Shown: one piece after another, positions 8,856 through 17,666 of the stretch | Position numbering within the stretch: the first letter of the stretch is position 1 | How the letters are laid out: each line of letters starts with the position of its first letter | Assembly (NCBI RefSeq): GCF_008726925.1 | Contig: NZ_VYWO01000006.1 | Location: 1-64,000 of the forward strand | Reading direction: 5' to 3' | DNA: 64,000 nucleotides | DNA from: Aerococcus sanguinicola | GTDB lineage: Bacteria > Bacillota > Bacilli > Lactobacillales > Aerococcaceae | Translations under genes and position numbers: made by a program | The notes under the pieces: generated by a model | The model's input: only the letters and a program-made list of their open reading frames with translations | Database searches by the model: none | What the model was told of the DNA's origin: nothing

Positions 8856-9803
8856 CTAATCTCCTTTGTAATTTTCTTGTGCTCTATGAACCACATTACG
8901 AATATTTAATTCTGGCGCAACCGCTTCTGGTGATTCTAGATTGATACTAGCTGCAGCTTGAGTAAATAAGCCGATTTCACTCAAGGTCAACGTATCTTTG
9001 TAAAAGAAACGAGTCCAAGCTATGGTTGCCATCGTGCAATCTCCTGCACCATTAGTGCTCACAATTCGCTTAGCTATTGGAGATACTAATTCTACCTCTT
9101 TACCATTATGACGTGATAACAAGATTCCTTTCGCACCAAGCGAAATAAATACATTGCTCACACCCTGCTTATTTAAATTGGCTGCTGCTTCAACAGCACT
9201 TGCTTCATCTGTGACCTTAATTCCAGTTAAAATCTCAATTTCATGCTCATTAGGTTTTATTGTATCTAACTTATCAATAATATTCTTAAGACGACCGACT
9301 TTGGCGACAGATACTGGGTCGACCATAATTGGCACCTTAACATGGTTCCCAATCCATTCGATAGCTTCTTCAGTCAAGTTGCAATCAAGGACTAATAGTT
9401 CTGCTTTATTCATAACTTCAAGACGTTTTTCTAAGAATTCTGGAGTGATATGCTCTAAAATTTTCATATCATTAATCCCAGTTACTAAGTCCCCTTCATT
9501 ATCATTTACATACAGATAGATAGAACTTCTAGAATTCTCAACTTGTTCAGCATAGTCTAAACTAATGTTATTCTTTTCACATTCCGCCTTTGCAATCGAA
9601 CCAAAATGGTCATCACCGTAAACAGTAATTAAATAGGTTGGTGTTTCAAGATTTGTTAAATTATTTGCAATGTTATGTCCTACTCCACCAACATTGATCG
9701 AAACTTCACCTATATTTGAATCTTTAGGGTGATAGATAGGGCCAGACAAACCAGCTATATCAATATTTAACCCTCCTACAACCACAACATATTTTTCGTC
9801 CAT
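8856..9803 (-). CDS. PfkB-family carbohydrate/nucleoside kinase (PsuK-like)
   Basis: Cytoplasmic ribokinase-family kinase of 315 residues and first gene of the nucleoside-type operon. It has the substrate-binding GGLNID and GGVGHNIANNL motifs near the N-terminus, the KPNEHEIE motif in the middle, and the catalytic NGAGDCTMA box near residue 250. It resembles pseudouridine kinases, so it may phosphorylate the ribose of an imported nucleoside. No pseudouridine glycosidase (psuG) is present, so ordinary pseudouridine use is not supported. It is divergent from a HTH-PfkB regulator whose PfkB part aligns with it throughout. Confidence 0.85.
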   Translation of the reverse strand: MDEKYVVVVGGLNIDIAGLSGPIYHPKDSNIGEVSINVGGVGHNIANNLTNLETPTYLITVYGDDHFGSIAKAECEKNNISLDYAEQVENSRSSIYLYVNDNEGDLVTGINDMKILEHITPEFLEKRLEVMNKAELLVLDCNLTEEAIEWIGNHVKVPIMVDPVSVAKVGRLKNIIDKLDTIKPNEHEIEILTGIKVTDEASAVEAAANLNKQGVSNVFISLGAKGILLSRHNGKEVELVSPIAKRIVSTNGAGDCTMATIAWTRFFYKDTLTLSEIGLFTQAAASINLESPEAVAPELNIRNVVHRAQENYKGD

Positions 9804-9835
9804 TTGAATCCGCCTTCCTTTTATTTGGTAACCCT

Positions 9836-9864
9836 AGTATAATTTGTAACCGCTAACAAATCAA
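9836..9864 (-). promoter_or_regulatory. Promoter of the pfkB-trpF-like-adh-nupC operon
   Basis: On the minus strand TTGATT (9864-9859) and TATACT (9841-9836) are separated by 17 bases, 33 bases upstream of the kinase ATG. Confidence 0.75.
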
Positions 9865-9879
9865 CTTTATTTTAGAAAA

Positions 9880-9893
9880 TAAACAAGTGTTTA
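9880..9893. promoter_or_regulatory. Candidate operator between divergent nucleoside-cassette genes
   Basis: TAAACA-AG-TGTTTA is a perfect 6-2-6 dyad 15 bases behind the operon -35 box, between the two divergent genes. The string AAAATAAACA also occurs twice (9876-9885 and 9914-9923), 38 bases apart, the second copy near the start of the regulator gene. It is a plausible binding site for the HTH-PfkB protein. Confidence 0.5.
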
Positions 9894-9939
9894 GATTGGG
9901 CTAGTTATGTGATAAAATAAACATGCAAGGGGTGGTTAT

Positions 9940-11004
9940 ATGACGAATCGTGAACGTGAGATTCTAAAACTTATTGAAGAAAATCCAATGATTACACAAG
10001 AAGAAATTGCAAAAAGACTATTTATTTCAAGAGCAGCTGTTGCTACTCACATTCATAATTTGGTAAACAAAGGTTATATTAGAGGAAGGGGCTATGTCCT
10101 CAATTCAAAAAGTCAAATTACTGTTATTGGTGGAATTAATATGGATATTATTGGTATCTGTAACAAGCAAATTTTAAAAAATACTTCTAATCCAGGCCAT
10201 GTAGAACATTATTTGGGAGGAGTTGGCCGAAATACAGCACTTGCCCTTACTAAACTTGGTATGAGTTGTAGTTTTATTTCTGCGTATGGAGAAGATATCT
10301 ATGGTGAACTCTTCCGTAACGATGCTCGAGAAAACGGCATGAATATTGAACTCTGCCAGCAATTAAAAGATTATTCCACTTCAACCTACCTGTATATCGA
10401 AGACCAAATCCAGGACTACACCTTAGGGATCGATGATATGGAAATTATCCAGACAATCTCACCACAATTTATAGAAAAATATCTCCCACGCATTAATCAA
10501 TCTCAATATTGCATATTAGACAACAGTTTACGCCAAGATACTATTGAATATCTGGCAAATAGCTGTCAAATCCCTTTACTCGTTAACTCGGCATCTGTGA
10601 ATAAGATGGAGCGATTGATTCATATCCTTGATCAAATTGAAGTTCTTGTTGCCCAGCCACAAGATATTTTTGAGCTATTTAATATCCTAAACTATGATGA
10701 TCTAAGCTTAGAAGAATCACTAAAGATTCTTAACAAAAAAATTCCACATACTATTATTCATTCCCCAGAAAAAGGGATAATCTATAGTTCAAAAAATAAG
10801 CAAATAAAGATGCATTATGAATTTAAAACTGATTTCAATAGCAATGGAACTAGCTCGGTAATTATGGCTACAGTTAATTGGGGGCTCTTTTACAATTACC
10901 CTTGGAAAGAAATTATAAATTATACAATTAAAGCTATTCGCTCTAGTTTAGAAACTAATGAGTCAATTCATCCACTTTTTAATGAAAATGTACTATTGAA
11001 ATAA
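9940..11004 (+). CDS. HTH-PfkB fusion transcriptional regulator with a degenerate kinase site
   Basis: A 354-residue protein with an N-terminal winged-helix domain (residues 1-55; TQEEIAKRLFISRAAVATHIHN) fused to a ribokinase-fold domain. HTH-PfkB fusions such as E. coli YeiI are known. Here the catalytic box that reads NGAGDCTMA in the neighbouring kinase reads NGTSSVIMA, so the catalytic aspartate and its GAG loop are gone while surrounding residues (MAT, W, F) are retained. I infer a ligand-sensing pseudokinase that controls the divergent operon by binding the same nucleoside or its phosphate. The start follows an AGGGGTGG site. The gene is AT-rich, like the operon. Confidence 0.82.
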   Translation: MTNREREILKLIEENPMITQEEIAKRLFISRAAVATHIHNLVNKGYIRGRGYVLNSKSQITVIGGINMDIIGICNKQILKNTSNPGHVEHYLGGVGRNTALALTKLGMSCSFISAYGEDIYGELFRNDARENGMNIELCQQLKDYSTSTYLYIEDQIQDYTLGIDDMEIIQTISPQFIEKYLPRINQSQYCILDNSLRQDTIEYLANSCQIPLLVNSASVNKMERLIHILDQIEVLVAQPQDIFELFNILNYDDLSLEESLKILNKKIPHTIIHSPEKGIIYSSKNKQIKMHYEFKTDFNSNGTSSVIMATVNWGLFYNYPWKEIINYTIKAIRSSLETNESIHPLFNENVLLK

Positions 11005-11021
11005 CTTTGATCAAAAAAATA

Positions 11022-11050
11022 TTGACAAATTTAAATTATTGTTATACTCT
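11022..11050 (+). promoter_or_regulatory. Promoter of the lacI-family regulator gene
   Basis: TTGACA (11022-11027) is followed by TATACT (11043-11048, 15-base gap) or TACTCT (11045-11050, 17-base gap). The LacI-type operator begins six to eight bases downstream, so repression would block transcription start. Confidence 0.65.
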
Positions 11051-11055
11051 ATTTA

Positions 11056-11069
11056 TGAAATCGTTACCA
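11056..11069. promoter_or_regulatory. LacI-type operator 1 (autoregulatory)
   Basis: TGAAATCGTTACCA lies between the promoter and the ribosome site of the lacI gene. The string ATCGTTACCACAAAGGAGGA that contains its right half recurs exactly before the GH13 gene. It also fits the loose cre pattern, so CcpA binding is an alternative. Confidence 0.6.
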
Positions 11070-11083
11070 CAAAGGAGGATGCC

Positions 11084-12076
11084 ATGGCTACAATCAAAGA
11101 CGTTGCTCGCAAGGCAGGAGTTTCAGTAACAACAGTCTCTCGTTATCTCAACCACCACCCTTACATTTCTGAAGAAAAAAAGGAAGCCATACGAGATGCT
11201 ATGGAAGAATTGCATTATGTGCAGAGTTCAGTAGCCACACAATTACGCTCTAAAAAATCTAATTTCATTGGTTTAGTTGTATCTCGCTTGAGCAATCCTT
11301 TCTTTACTGAATTAGTGGATACCATTGAGCATGAGGCGCGCAAGGCTGGTTACTTTCTTATTGTGATGCAAAGCTATGATGATAAGGAAGTTGAAGCTAA
11401 TATGCTTAAGCTTCTCCAGCAAGGACTCCTAGCTGGACTCATTCTATGTGCGATTGAAACGGATCTTAAAACATTGGAATCCTATAGCCAATATGGTCCT
11501 ATCCTACTCTGTAACCATGAAGCCAAGGGTTCTAATCTTCCTCAAGTTTATACCAATCAAAGTACTGGAACTTATGAAGCCTTTGCCTATTTAGCCAATA
11601 AAGGCTACCGTAAGATTGCCTATTCAACTGGTGGTTCACTTGAACGTCAAGGCCATGGAGACTTAAGAACTCAAGCCTTTGAACAAGCAATTCGTGATTT
11701 TAACTTTATTGTTAAAGGGGAATGGATTTTCCCCTCAACCCATACCATAGCAGACGGTCAAGAGCTGGCATATAAGCTGCTAGAGATGCCTAATCGCCCA
11801 GAAGCTATCTTCAGCAATAGTGATGAAGTGGCTATTGGCATCCTATCGGTTTGCCAAGAACAAGGTATCGAGGTGCCTAAAGATTTAGCCATTATGGGCT
11901 TCGATAATCAGACCTACAGTGCTCTGGTCCAAACACCCTTAACAACGATTGAACAACCCATCTCCTGTTTAGGGCAGGAAGCCTTGAACAAGATGCTTGC
12001 TTTAATCGATGGAAAAGATTACCAAGTTAAGCAAGATAAACTTAAACTCCGCCTGGTTGAACGGGCATCCACTTAG
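11084..12076 (+). CDS. LacI-family transcriptional repressor of the adjacent glucoside operon
   Basis: Regulator of 330 residues. The N-terminal LacI helix-turn-helix (TIKDVARKAGVSVTTVSRYL) is followed by a periplasmic-binding-protein-like sensor domain with the usual SNPFFTELV, GLILC and GFDNQTYS segments. It most likely represses itself and the downstream GH13/PTS genes, since near-identical dyads precede both. The inducer is probably an alpha-glucoside or its phosphate. The frame opens earlier, but the ATG at 11084 is nine bases behind AAAGGAGG and matches the family start MATIKDVA. Confidence 0.92.
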   Translation: MATIKDVARKAGVSVTTVSRYLNHHPYISEEKKEAIRDAMEELHYVQSSVATQLRSKKSNFIGLVVSRLSNPFFTELVDTIEHEARKAGYFLIVMQSYDDKEVEANMLKLLQQGLLAGLILCAIETDLKTLESYSQYGPILLCNHEAKGSNLPQVYTNQSTGTYEAFAYLANKGYRKIAYSTGGSLERQGHGDLRTQAFEQAIRDFNFIVKGEWIFPSTHTIADGQELAYKLLEMPNRPEAIFSNSDEVAIGILSVCQEQGIEVPKDLAIMGFDNQTYSALVQTPLTTIEQPISCLGQEALNKMLALIDGKDYQVKQDKLKLRLVERAST

Positions 12077-12093
12077 AAGCTGTATAAGGCAAC

Positions 12094-12127
12094 AAATGAA
12101 CTGCATGCTAGTCATGCCTTCATTTTT
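12094..12127 (+). terminator. Terminator-like hairpin between lacI and the GH13 gene
   Basis: AAATGAA (12094-12100) pairs with TTCATTT (12119-12125), with an inner GCATG/CATGC stem and a run of five T. It separates the regulator from the glucosidase-PTS pair or acts as an attenuator. Confidence 0.7.
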
Positions 12128-12135
12128 CACAAATA

Positions 12136-12149
12136 TGGTATCGTTACCA
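12136..12149. promoter_or_regulatory. LacI-type operator 2 before the GH13 gene
   Basis: TGGTATCGTTACCA is a dyad with six of seven pairs matched, immediately upstream of the GGAGG ribosome site. I see no clear -35/-10 pair between the preceding hairpin and this operator. Confidence 0.6.
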
Positions 12150-12162
12150 CAAAGGAGGAAAT

Positions 12163-13851
12163 ATGTTGACTCAAAATTTATCTAAAGACTGGTGGAAAGA
12201 AGAAGTCGTCTATCAAATCTATCCCCAAAGTTTCAAAGACTCCAACAACGATGGAATTGGAGACTTAAATGGCATTCGTGAGAAATTACCTTATCTTAAA
12301 GACTTGGGAATTACTTGCTTATGGATTTCTCCCATATTCACTTCTCCTCTCGCCGACAACGGTTATGATATTGCGGACTATGAAGGAATTAATCCTATCT
12401 TTGGATCAATGGCAGATCTAGATAATTTGATTCAAGAAGCAAAGGACTTAGATATTAAAATTATTCTCGACCTTGTGGTTAACCATTCATCAGATGAGCA
12501 TCCTTGGTTCCAGGAAGCTCTGAAGGCCCCCGAGAGTCCCTACCGTGATTTCTATATTTTCAAACAAGGTACTAATGGACAAGCCCCTAACAATTGGCGA
12601 TCTATCTTTGGTGGAAGTGCTTGGGCAGCTGTTGAAGGAGAAGATAACACCTATTACCTCCATACCTTCCATAAAAAACAACCTGACCTCAATTGGGAAA
12701 ACCCTGACCTTCGCCAAGCTATCTACGATATGATTAATCGTTGGCTAGATAAAGGTATCGCGGGCTTCCGCATCGATTCGATCACGTTCATCAAAAAAGA
12801 TCAGGACTACCAGAGCTTGCCAGCAGATGGCGCAGATAATTTATCAAATATTAAGCACAAAACGCGCAACAGACCTGGAATTGCTGATTTCCTAAAAGAA
12901 TTAAACCAGCAAACATTCCAACGTTATAATGTAATGACCGTCGGCGAAGCACCAGGAGTTCCATATGAAGATTTCGACCAATATATCGGCCCTGATGGTT
13001 ATTTCAATATGATTTTTGATTTCTCTTATGCAGATATCGATGTTGAAAATGGTAGTGAATGGTTCCGACAAAGCCAATGGGATTATGACGATTATATTGC
13101 CGCAGTGAAAGCTTCTCAATACGCCTTGCAGGATGCTGGCTGGGCAGCAAATTTTATCGAAAATCATGATCAACCGCGAGCCTTATCCAAACTCATTAAA
13201 GACCCAAACTACCAAAATGAAATTGGAGCTACTGCTCTAGCTTGTTCTTATTTCTTTCTGAGAGGGACTCCCTTTATCTATCAAGGACAAGAACTTGGCC
13301 TGAGAAATGTCAGTTGGGAAAACATCGAGACTTATGACGATATTTCGAGTCATGATAATTATCAACGTGCCCTACTCGAAGGCTATCGTCCAGAAGAAGC
13401 CATTCGCTTCGTCCAGAAGCGTAGTCGAGATAATGGGCGAACGCCTTTTCCATGGGATAATAGTCAGTATGGAGGCTTCTCTGACCATGAGCCCTGGCTA
13501 GCTATGGCCGACGAATATCCAACGATCAACGCGATGCATAATCCCGTACGCGCTTTCTACCAAAAATTAATTGATTTACGCCAAGCGTCTGAATTGAAGG
13601 ACTTACTCATTTACGGTGACATTGACTTTATCGATAATTTACCTAGCCAAGTTATGGCTTACCAGCGCCGACTCGATGACCAAGAAGTCAGTGTAGTCAT
13701 CAACTTCAATTCGCATTCCGTTCGGATACCATCGCTCTATAATTCTTATCAGATTTTAATCAACAATTTAGATCAAAGCATTAATAAAAAGAACGATCAG
13801 CTTGAACTTGCACCTATGCAGGCTGTAGTGATACAAAAAGGAGGAAACTAG
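12163..13851 (+). CDS. GH13 alpha-glucosidase (oligo-1,6-glucosidase / phospho-alpha-glucosidase type)
   Basis: Cytoplasmic alpha-amylase-family hydrolase of 562 residues, the usual size for oligo-1,6-glucosidase, trehalose-6-phosphate hydrolase and related enzymes. It opens DWWKEEVVYQIYPQSF. It carries DLVVNHSSDEH, the nucleophile aspartate in GFRIDSI near residue 205, the acid glutamate in TVGEAPG near 262 and the third carboxylate in ENHDQPR near 336. The residue after the nucleophile is Ser rather than the Val typical of 1,6-specific or Thr of 1,4-specific enzymes, so linkage is uncertain. The PTS gene one base downstream implies a phosphorylated disaccharide substrate, such as trehalose, sucrose-isomer or isomaltose phosphate. 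Confidence 0.87.
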   Translation: MLTQNLSKDWWKEEVVYQIYPQSFKDSNNDGIGDLNGIREKLPYLKDLGITCLWISPIFTSPLADNGYDIADYEGINPIFGSMADLDNLIQEAKDLDIKIILDLVVNHSSDEHPWFQEALKAPESPYRDFYIFKQGTNGQAPNNWRSIFGGSAWAAVEGEDNTYYLHTFHKKQPDLNWENPDLRQAIYDMINRWLDKGIAGFRIDSITFIKKDQDYQSLPADGADNLSNIKHKTRNRPGIADFLKELNQQTFQRYNVMTVGEAPGVPYEDFDQYIGPDGYFNMIFDFSYADIDVENGSEWFRQSQWDYDDYIAAVKASQYALQDAGWAANFIENHDQPRALSKLIKDPNYQNEIGATALACSYFFLRGTPFIYQGQELGLRNVSWENIETYDDISSHDNYQRALLEGYRPEEAIRFVQKRSRDNGRTPFPWDNSQYGGFSDHEPWLAMADEYPTINAMHNPVRAFYQKLIDLRQASELKDLLIYGDIDFIDNLPSQVMAYQRRLDDQEVSVVINFNSHSVRIPSLYNSYQILINNLDQSINKKNDQLELAPMQAVVIQKGGN

Positions 13852-13852
13852 C

Positions 13853-15268
13853 ATGACGACTAATTACCACAAAATCGGCCAATCCATCATTGACCAAGTT
13901 GATTTAGAAAATATCCAAAGCATTACGCATTGTGCTACCCGTTTGCGTTTAGAAGTTAACCAGCGCGAAGCCATTGATGATGAAGCTATCGAAGAAATTG
14001 ACCAGGTAAAAGGCGTTTTCTTTAATTCCGGCCAATATCAAATCATCCTGGGAACTGGGACTGTGAACAAAGTATATGATGCAATTATTGCTGACTACCC
14101 TCAACTCAGTGATCGTGAAAGTACAGTGGATGATATGAAGGAACGTCAAGAAACAGGAATTAAACGTTTTGTCCGTAATCTCTCAGATATCTTCCTTCCT
14201 ATAATTCCTGCAATTGTAGCAACAGGGCTCTTCATGGGGCTGAAGGGAGTCATCCTCAATGAAACAATACTCGCCTTCTTCGGAGTTGATGCTGGAGCCA
14301 TCCCTGTGGAGCTTACCACTCTCATTTCTGTTTTAACAGATACAGTCTTCCAATTTCTGCCTGCTTTGATTACTTGGTCAGCCTTCAAGAAATTTGGTGG
14401 TACACCTATTCTAGGCTTTGTTGCAGGTCTCATACTTGTTTCTCCTATGCTACCTAATGCCTATGAAATCGCCAATATTCAAAGCGATGTTGAGCCGATG
14501 ATGCTCTTTGGAAGCATCCCACTCATGGGCTATCAAGGAAGTGTCCTCGTCGCACTCGTTGTCGGCTATCTCGGAGCCCGTTTTGAAGTCTTTACACGCA
14601 AGCGGATGCCAGATGCCCTTGATTTAATGTTTACTCCCTTTGTTGTCCTTTTGCTCACTACAATCTTAGGACTTATTGTACTCGGTCCTATCCTCCACGT
14701 TATCGAGGGGTGGTTAATTGCACTTGTGGAAGGGTTAATCCATCTTCCTCTTGGCATCGGTGGATTAATCATTGGCTTTATCTACCCTCTCTCAGTGATG
14801 GTCGGTATGCACCACCTTTTCATTACGATTGAAACAACTCTATTAGCTGCAACTGGTTTTAATCCACTTATTACTGTTTGTGCCATGTATGGTTTCGCTA
14901 ATGCTGCCGTTGCTTTTGCCGTAAGCCTGCGTTCTAAGAAAAAGTCCGTTAAAGTTGTGGCAACGAGCGCCGGACTAACCCAGCTTCTCGGGGTTAGTGA
15001 ACCTGCCCTCTTCGGGATTACCCTCCGCTATGGTATGCGTCCGCTTGCGATTATGCTAGCTGGATCAGCCCTAGGAGGTGCAGCACTTTCTTTACTAGGT
15101 ATTCAAGCCAATTCTTACGGTTTAGCTGTCATCTTGTCTCCTATGATGTATGTTTACGATAGTTACCAACTTTTCACTTATATTCTAGTTGGAATCTTAA
15201 CTTTCATCCTAACCTTTATCGTAGCTTACCTCTTTGCTTTACCAAAATCTGAATTACAAAATAATTAA
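13853..15268 (+). CDS. PTS glucoside-family EIIBC permease (sucrose/trehalose type)
   Basis: Membrane phosphotransferase permease of 471 residues. The EIIB domain (residues 1-90) has the phospho-cysteine in ITHCATRLRL. The EIIC domain has about ten membrane segments with motifs GMHHLF, GVSEPALFG and a C-terminal hydrophobic end. There is no EIIA domain, so it must borrow a glucose-type EIIA encoded elsewhere. It would import and phosphorylate a disaccharide for the GH13 enzyme encoded one base upstream. The exact sugar is not certain. A terminator follows. Confidence 0.88.
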   Translation: MTTNYHKIGQSIIDQVDLENIQSITHCATRLRLEVNQREAIDDEAIEEIDQVKGVFFNSGQYQIILGTGTVNKVYDAIIADYPQLSDRESTVDDMKERQETGIKRFVRNLSDIFLPIIPAIVATGLFMGLKGVILNETILAFFGVDAGAIPVELTTLISVLTDTVFQFLPALITWSAFKKFGGTPILGFVAGLILVSPMLPNAYEIANIQSDVEPMMLFGSIPLMGYQGSVLVALVVGYLGARFEVFTRKRMPDALDLMFTPFVVLLLTTILGLIVLGPILHVIEGWLIALVEGLIHLPLGIGGLIIGFIYPLSVMVGMHHLFITIETTLLAATGFNPLITVCAMYGFANAAVAFAVSLRSKKKSVKVVATSAGLTQLLGVSEPALFGITLRYGMRPLAIMLAGSALGGAALSLLGIQANSYGLAVILSPMMYVYDSYQLFTYILVGILTFILTFIVAYLFALPKSELQNN

Positions 15269-15280
15269 GAAGACAAAAAT

Positions 15281-15324
15281 AGGCCTCCCCTCAAGTAATC
15301 AAGCACTTGAAGGGAGGCCTTTCG
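15281..15324 (+). terminator. Terminator of the GH13-PTS operon
   Basis: A 16-base arm beginning AGGCCTCCCC pairs with ACTTGAAGGGAGGCCT with one mismatch, followed by a short T-run. Confidence 0.82.
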
Positions 15325-15340
15325 TATCTGTTAAAAAAAC

Positions 15341-15439
15341 TTATTTCCGACTCTCCCAAGACAAGTCTTCTCCGTTACTGGCGATCACTTGCTGGTACCA
15401 GTCGAAGGAGTCTTTCTTCTTGCGGTCGAAAGCCCTACT
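15341..15439 (-). pseudogene. C-terminal remnant of a GH1 6-phospho-beta-glucosidase
   Basis: About 32 codons on the minus strand end in TAA at 15343-15341 and read RKKKDSFDWYQQVIASNGED near the end. This matches the conserved C-terminus of GH1 phospho-beta-glucosidases (BglA ends RKKSFGWYKEVIASNGENL). An in-frame TAA (15442-15440) lies just upstream and nothing of the rest of the enzyme remains, so it is a relic. It lies between the glucoside PTS operon and the acetoin reductase gene, suggesting that a beta-glucoside gene once stood here. Confidence 0.72.
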
Positions 15440-15450
15440 TTATTATGACA

Positions 15451-15478
15451 AAGATTGAGATTGCGCTTCAATCTTAAC
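15451..15478 (-). terminator. Weak terminator after the acetoin reductase gene
   Basis: AAGATTGA and TCAATCTT pair eight bases on either side of a short loop. On the minus strand the downstream side reads CTTTGTC, so the U-run is poor. Confidence 0.4.
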
Positions 15479-15493
15479 TTTCGTCACACTCTC

Positions 15494-16282
<789 letters not shown>

Positions 16283-16305
16283 TTATTTTTTATTTTTACA
16301 AATAA

Positions 16306-16334
16306 ATTATAACAAGTTCTGTAAGCGATGTCTA
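16306..16334 (-). promoter_or_regulatory. Promoter of butA
   Basis: Minus strand TAGACA (16334-16329) and TATAAT (16311-16306) are spaced by 17 bases, upstream of the AAGGAG site of butA. Confidence 0.72.
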
Positions 16335-16410
16335 AAGGAAAGTCCTTGTGATCGCAAATCCCGATGAAGCCTGGTCACTTATCGGTAATGCCCGTCAGAG
16401 ACGATTTCAA
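16323..16410 (+). other. Structured intergenic segment upstream of patB (unassigned)
   Basis: Several short helices can form in sequence: GCGAT/ATCGC enclosing AAGGA/TCCTT, then CCGAT/ATCGG, then CGTC/GACG. A TATACT at 16412-16417 follows. It could be an RNA leader or a set of protein sites. It does not match a riboswitch that I recognise. Confidence 0.3.
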
Positions 16411-16451
16411 CTATACTAGATATTAATTAATATAGAAGAGGAGTGGTTGAT

Positions 16452-17666
16452 TTGGCTTACGATTTTGATCAAATCATTGACCGAAGAGGGACCAATGCCC
16501 TGAATACTGATGGCTTCCGCGGCTATATCTTCAATGCAGATGAATCCATGACCTTCCCCTTTGCGGATGAGGACTTTATCCGTATGTGGGTCGCCGATAT
16601 GGAATTCGCTACGCCAGATTTCGTACGGGAGGCTATCAAGGACCGTCTCGACCGGCAAATTCTAGGCTACACCAAGGTCTTTAGTCCCGATTATTATGAG
16701 GCAGTTGTCTCCTGGACCGAACGACGCAACGGTTGGACCTTTCCGAGAGAAGAATTGGTCACCGCCCCCGGCATCATTCCAGCCCTCTATGAACTCGTCT
16801 CATATATCTGCCAGTCAGAAGAAGATAAGGTGCTCATCTTAACCCCTTCTTATGCCTATTTCGAGAAGGCTGTTACTGCTAACGGAAATCAATTGATCAG
16901 CTCTCAACTGATCCATAAAGACGGAAAATTCTCTATGGACTTCGATGATCTCGAAGAGAAGTTTAACCAGGAAGACATCAAACTGTGTATCTTTTGTAAC
17001 CCGCACAATCCGACTGGTCGCATTTGGACAGAGGAAGAGCTCCAACGCTTTGGCCAACTGATCCAAGCGCATAAGACCTGGTTGATTTCTGATGAAATTC
17101 ACTGTGATATCCGACGTCCTGGCTTAGATTACCATCCCTTCGCCAAGCTTTTGCCAGACTATGACCGCCTTGTGGTAACCTTTGCCCAGAGTAAGGCCTT
17201 CAATATGGCTGGACTCATGTTCTCCAATGTGGTCATCCGCAATCAAGAACTCCGGCAAATTTGGAAAGAAAATCACTATAACTTCGAAAATCCACTCAGT
17301 CTAGTAGGCAACCAAGCCGCTTACGAGAAGGGCGATCAGTGGTTAGACGAGATGAACGGCTATCTCGCTGATAATTTTAAATTCACCAAAGCTTTCATCG
17401 ACGACTACCTGCCCCAAGCACAGTTCGAAATCCCCGCTGCAACTTATCTAGCCTGGGTCGATGTCAGTGCCTATCTGCCTGAAGGGCTGACGGACCTTCC
17501 CCTTTATTTTGCGAATGAAGCGGGCGTCCTCCTTGAAGGGGGCGACATGTTCGTCAATAATTCGGACGGCTATATCCGCCTCAACCTGGCTATGCCGCGT
17601 GCCACCCTCAAAGAAGGCCTTGAACGCATTTACCAACTCCTTGGACAGAAAGGAAGATCCGCATGA
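16452..17666 (+). CDS. patB: PLP-dependent C-S lyase / cystathionine beta-lyase, MalY-PatB family
   Basis: Cytoplasmic class II aminotransferase-fold enzyme of about 404 residues. It would cleave cystathionine or cysteine to homocysteine or pyruvate, ammonia and a thiol. Features are FCNPHNPTGR, the cofactor-aspartate region LISDEIHCDI and the PLP-lysine in AQSKAFNMAG near residue 247. The frame opens with GTG at 16443, but that overlaps the AGGAG site. The TTG at 16452, eight bases downstream, is the better start. It overlaps metQ by four bases (ATGA), so the pair is coupled and points to sulfur amino acid metabolism. Confidence 0.87.
   Translation: MAYDFDQIIDRRGTNALNTDGFRGYIFNADESMTFPFADEDFIRMWVADMEFATPDFVREAIKDRLDRQILGYTKVFSPDYYEAVVSWTERRNGWTFPREELVTAPGIIPALYELVSYICQSEEDKVLILTPSYAYFEKAVTANGNQLISSQLIHKDGKFSMDFDDLEEKFNQEDIKLCIFCNPHNPTGRIWTEEELQRFGQLIQAHKTWLISDEIHCDIRRPGLDYHPFAKLLPDYDRLVVTFAQSKAFNMAGLMFSNVVIRNQELRQIWKENHYNFENPLSLVGNQAAYEKGDQWLDEMNGYLADNFKFTKAFIDDYLPQAQFEIPAATYLAWVDVSAYLPEGLTDLPLYFANEAGVLLEGGDMFVNNSDGYIRLNLAMPRATLKEGLERIYQLLGQKGRSA

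Noticed and set aside
9940..11004. Calling the HTH-PfkB protein an active kinase
   Set aside because: The catalytic GAGD box is replaced by GTSS; activity is not supported by the sequence.
12163..15268. Firm assignment of the GH13/PTS pair as treC/treP
   Set aside because: The trehalose regulator TreR (GntR type) is absent, the residue after the nucleophile is atypical, and the EIIBC could equally be a sucrose-isomer or maltose-type transporter.
16360..16400. S-box (SAM-I) riboswitch suggested by CCCGATGAAGCC upstream of patB
   Set aside because: The rest of the S-box consensus, its four-way junction and a terminator/antiterminator pair are missing, and the probable -10 lies downstream of this segment.
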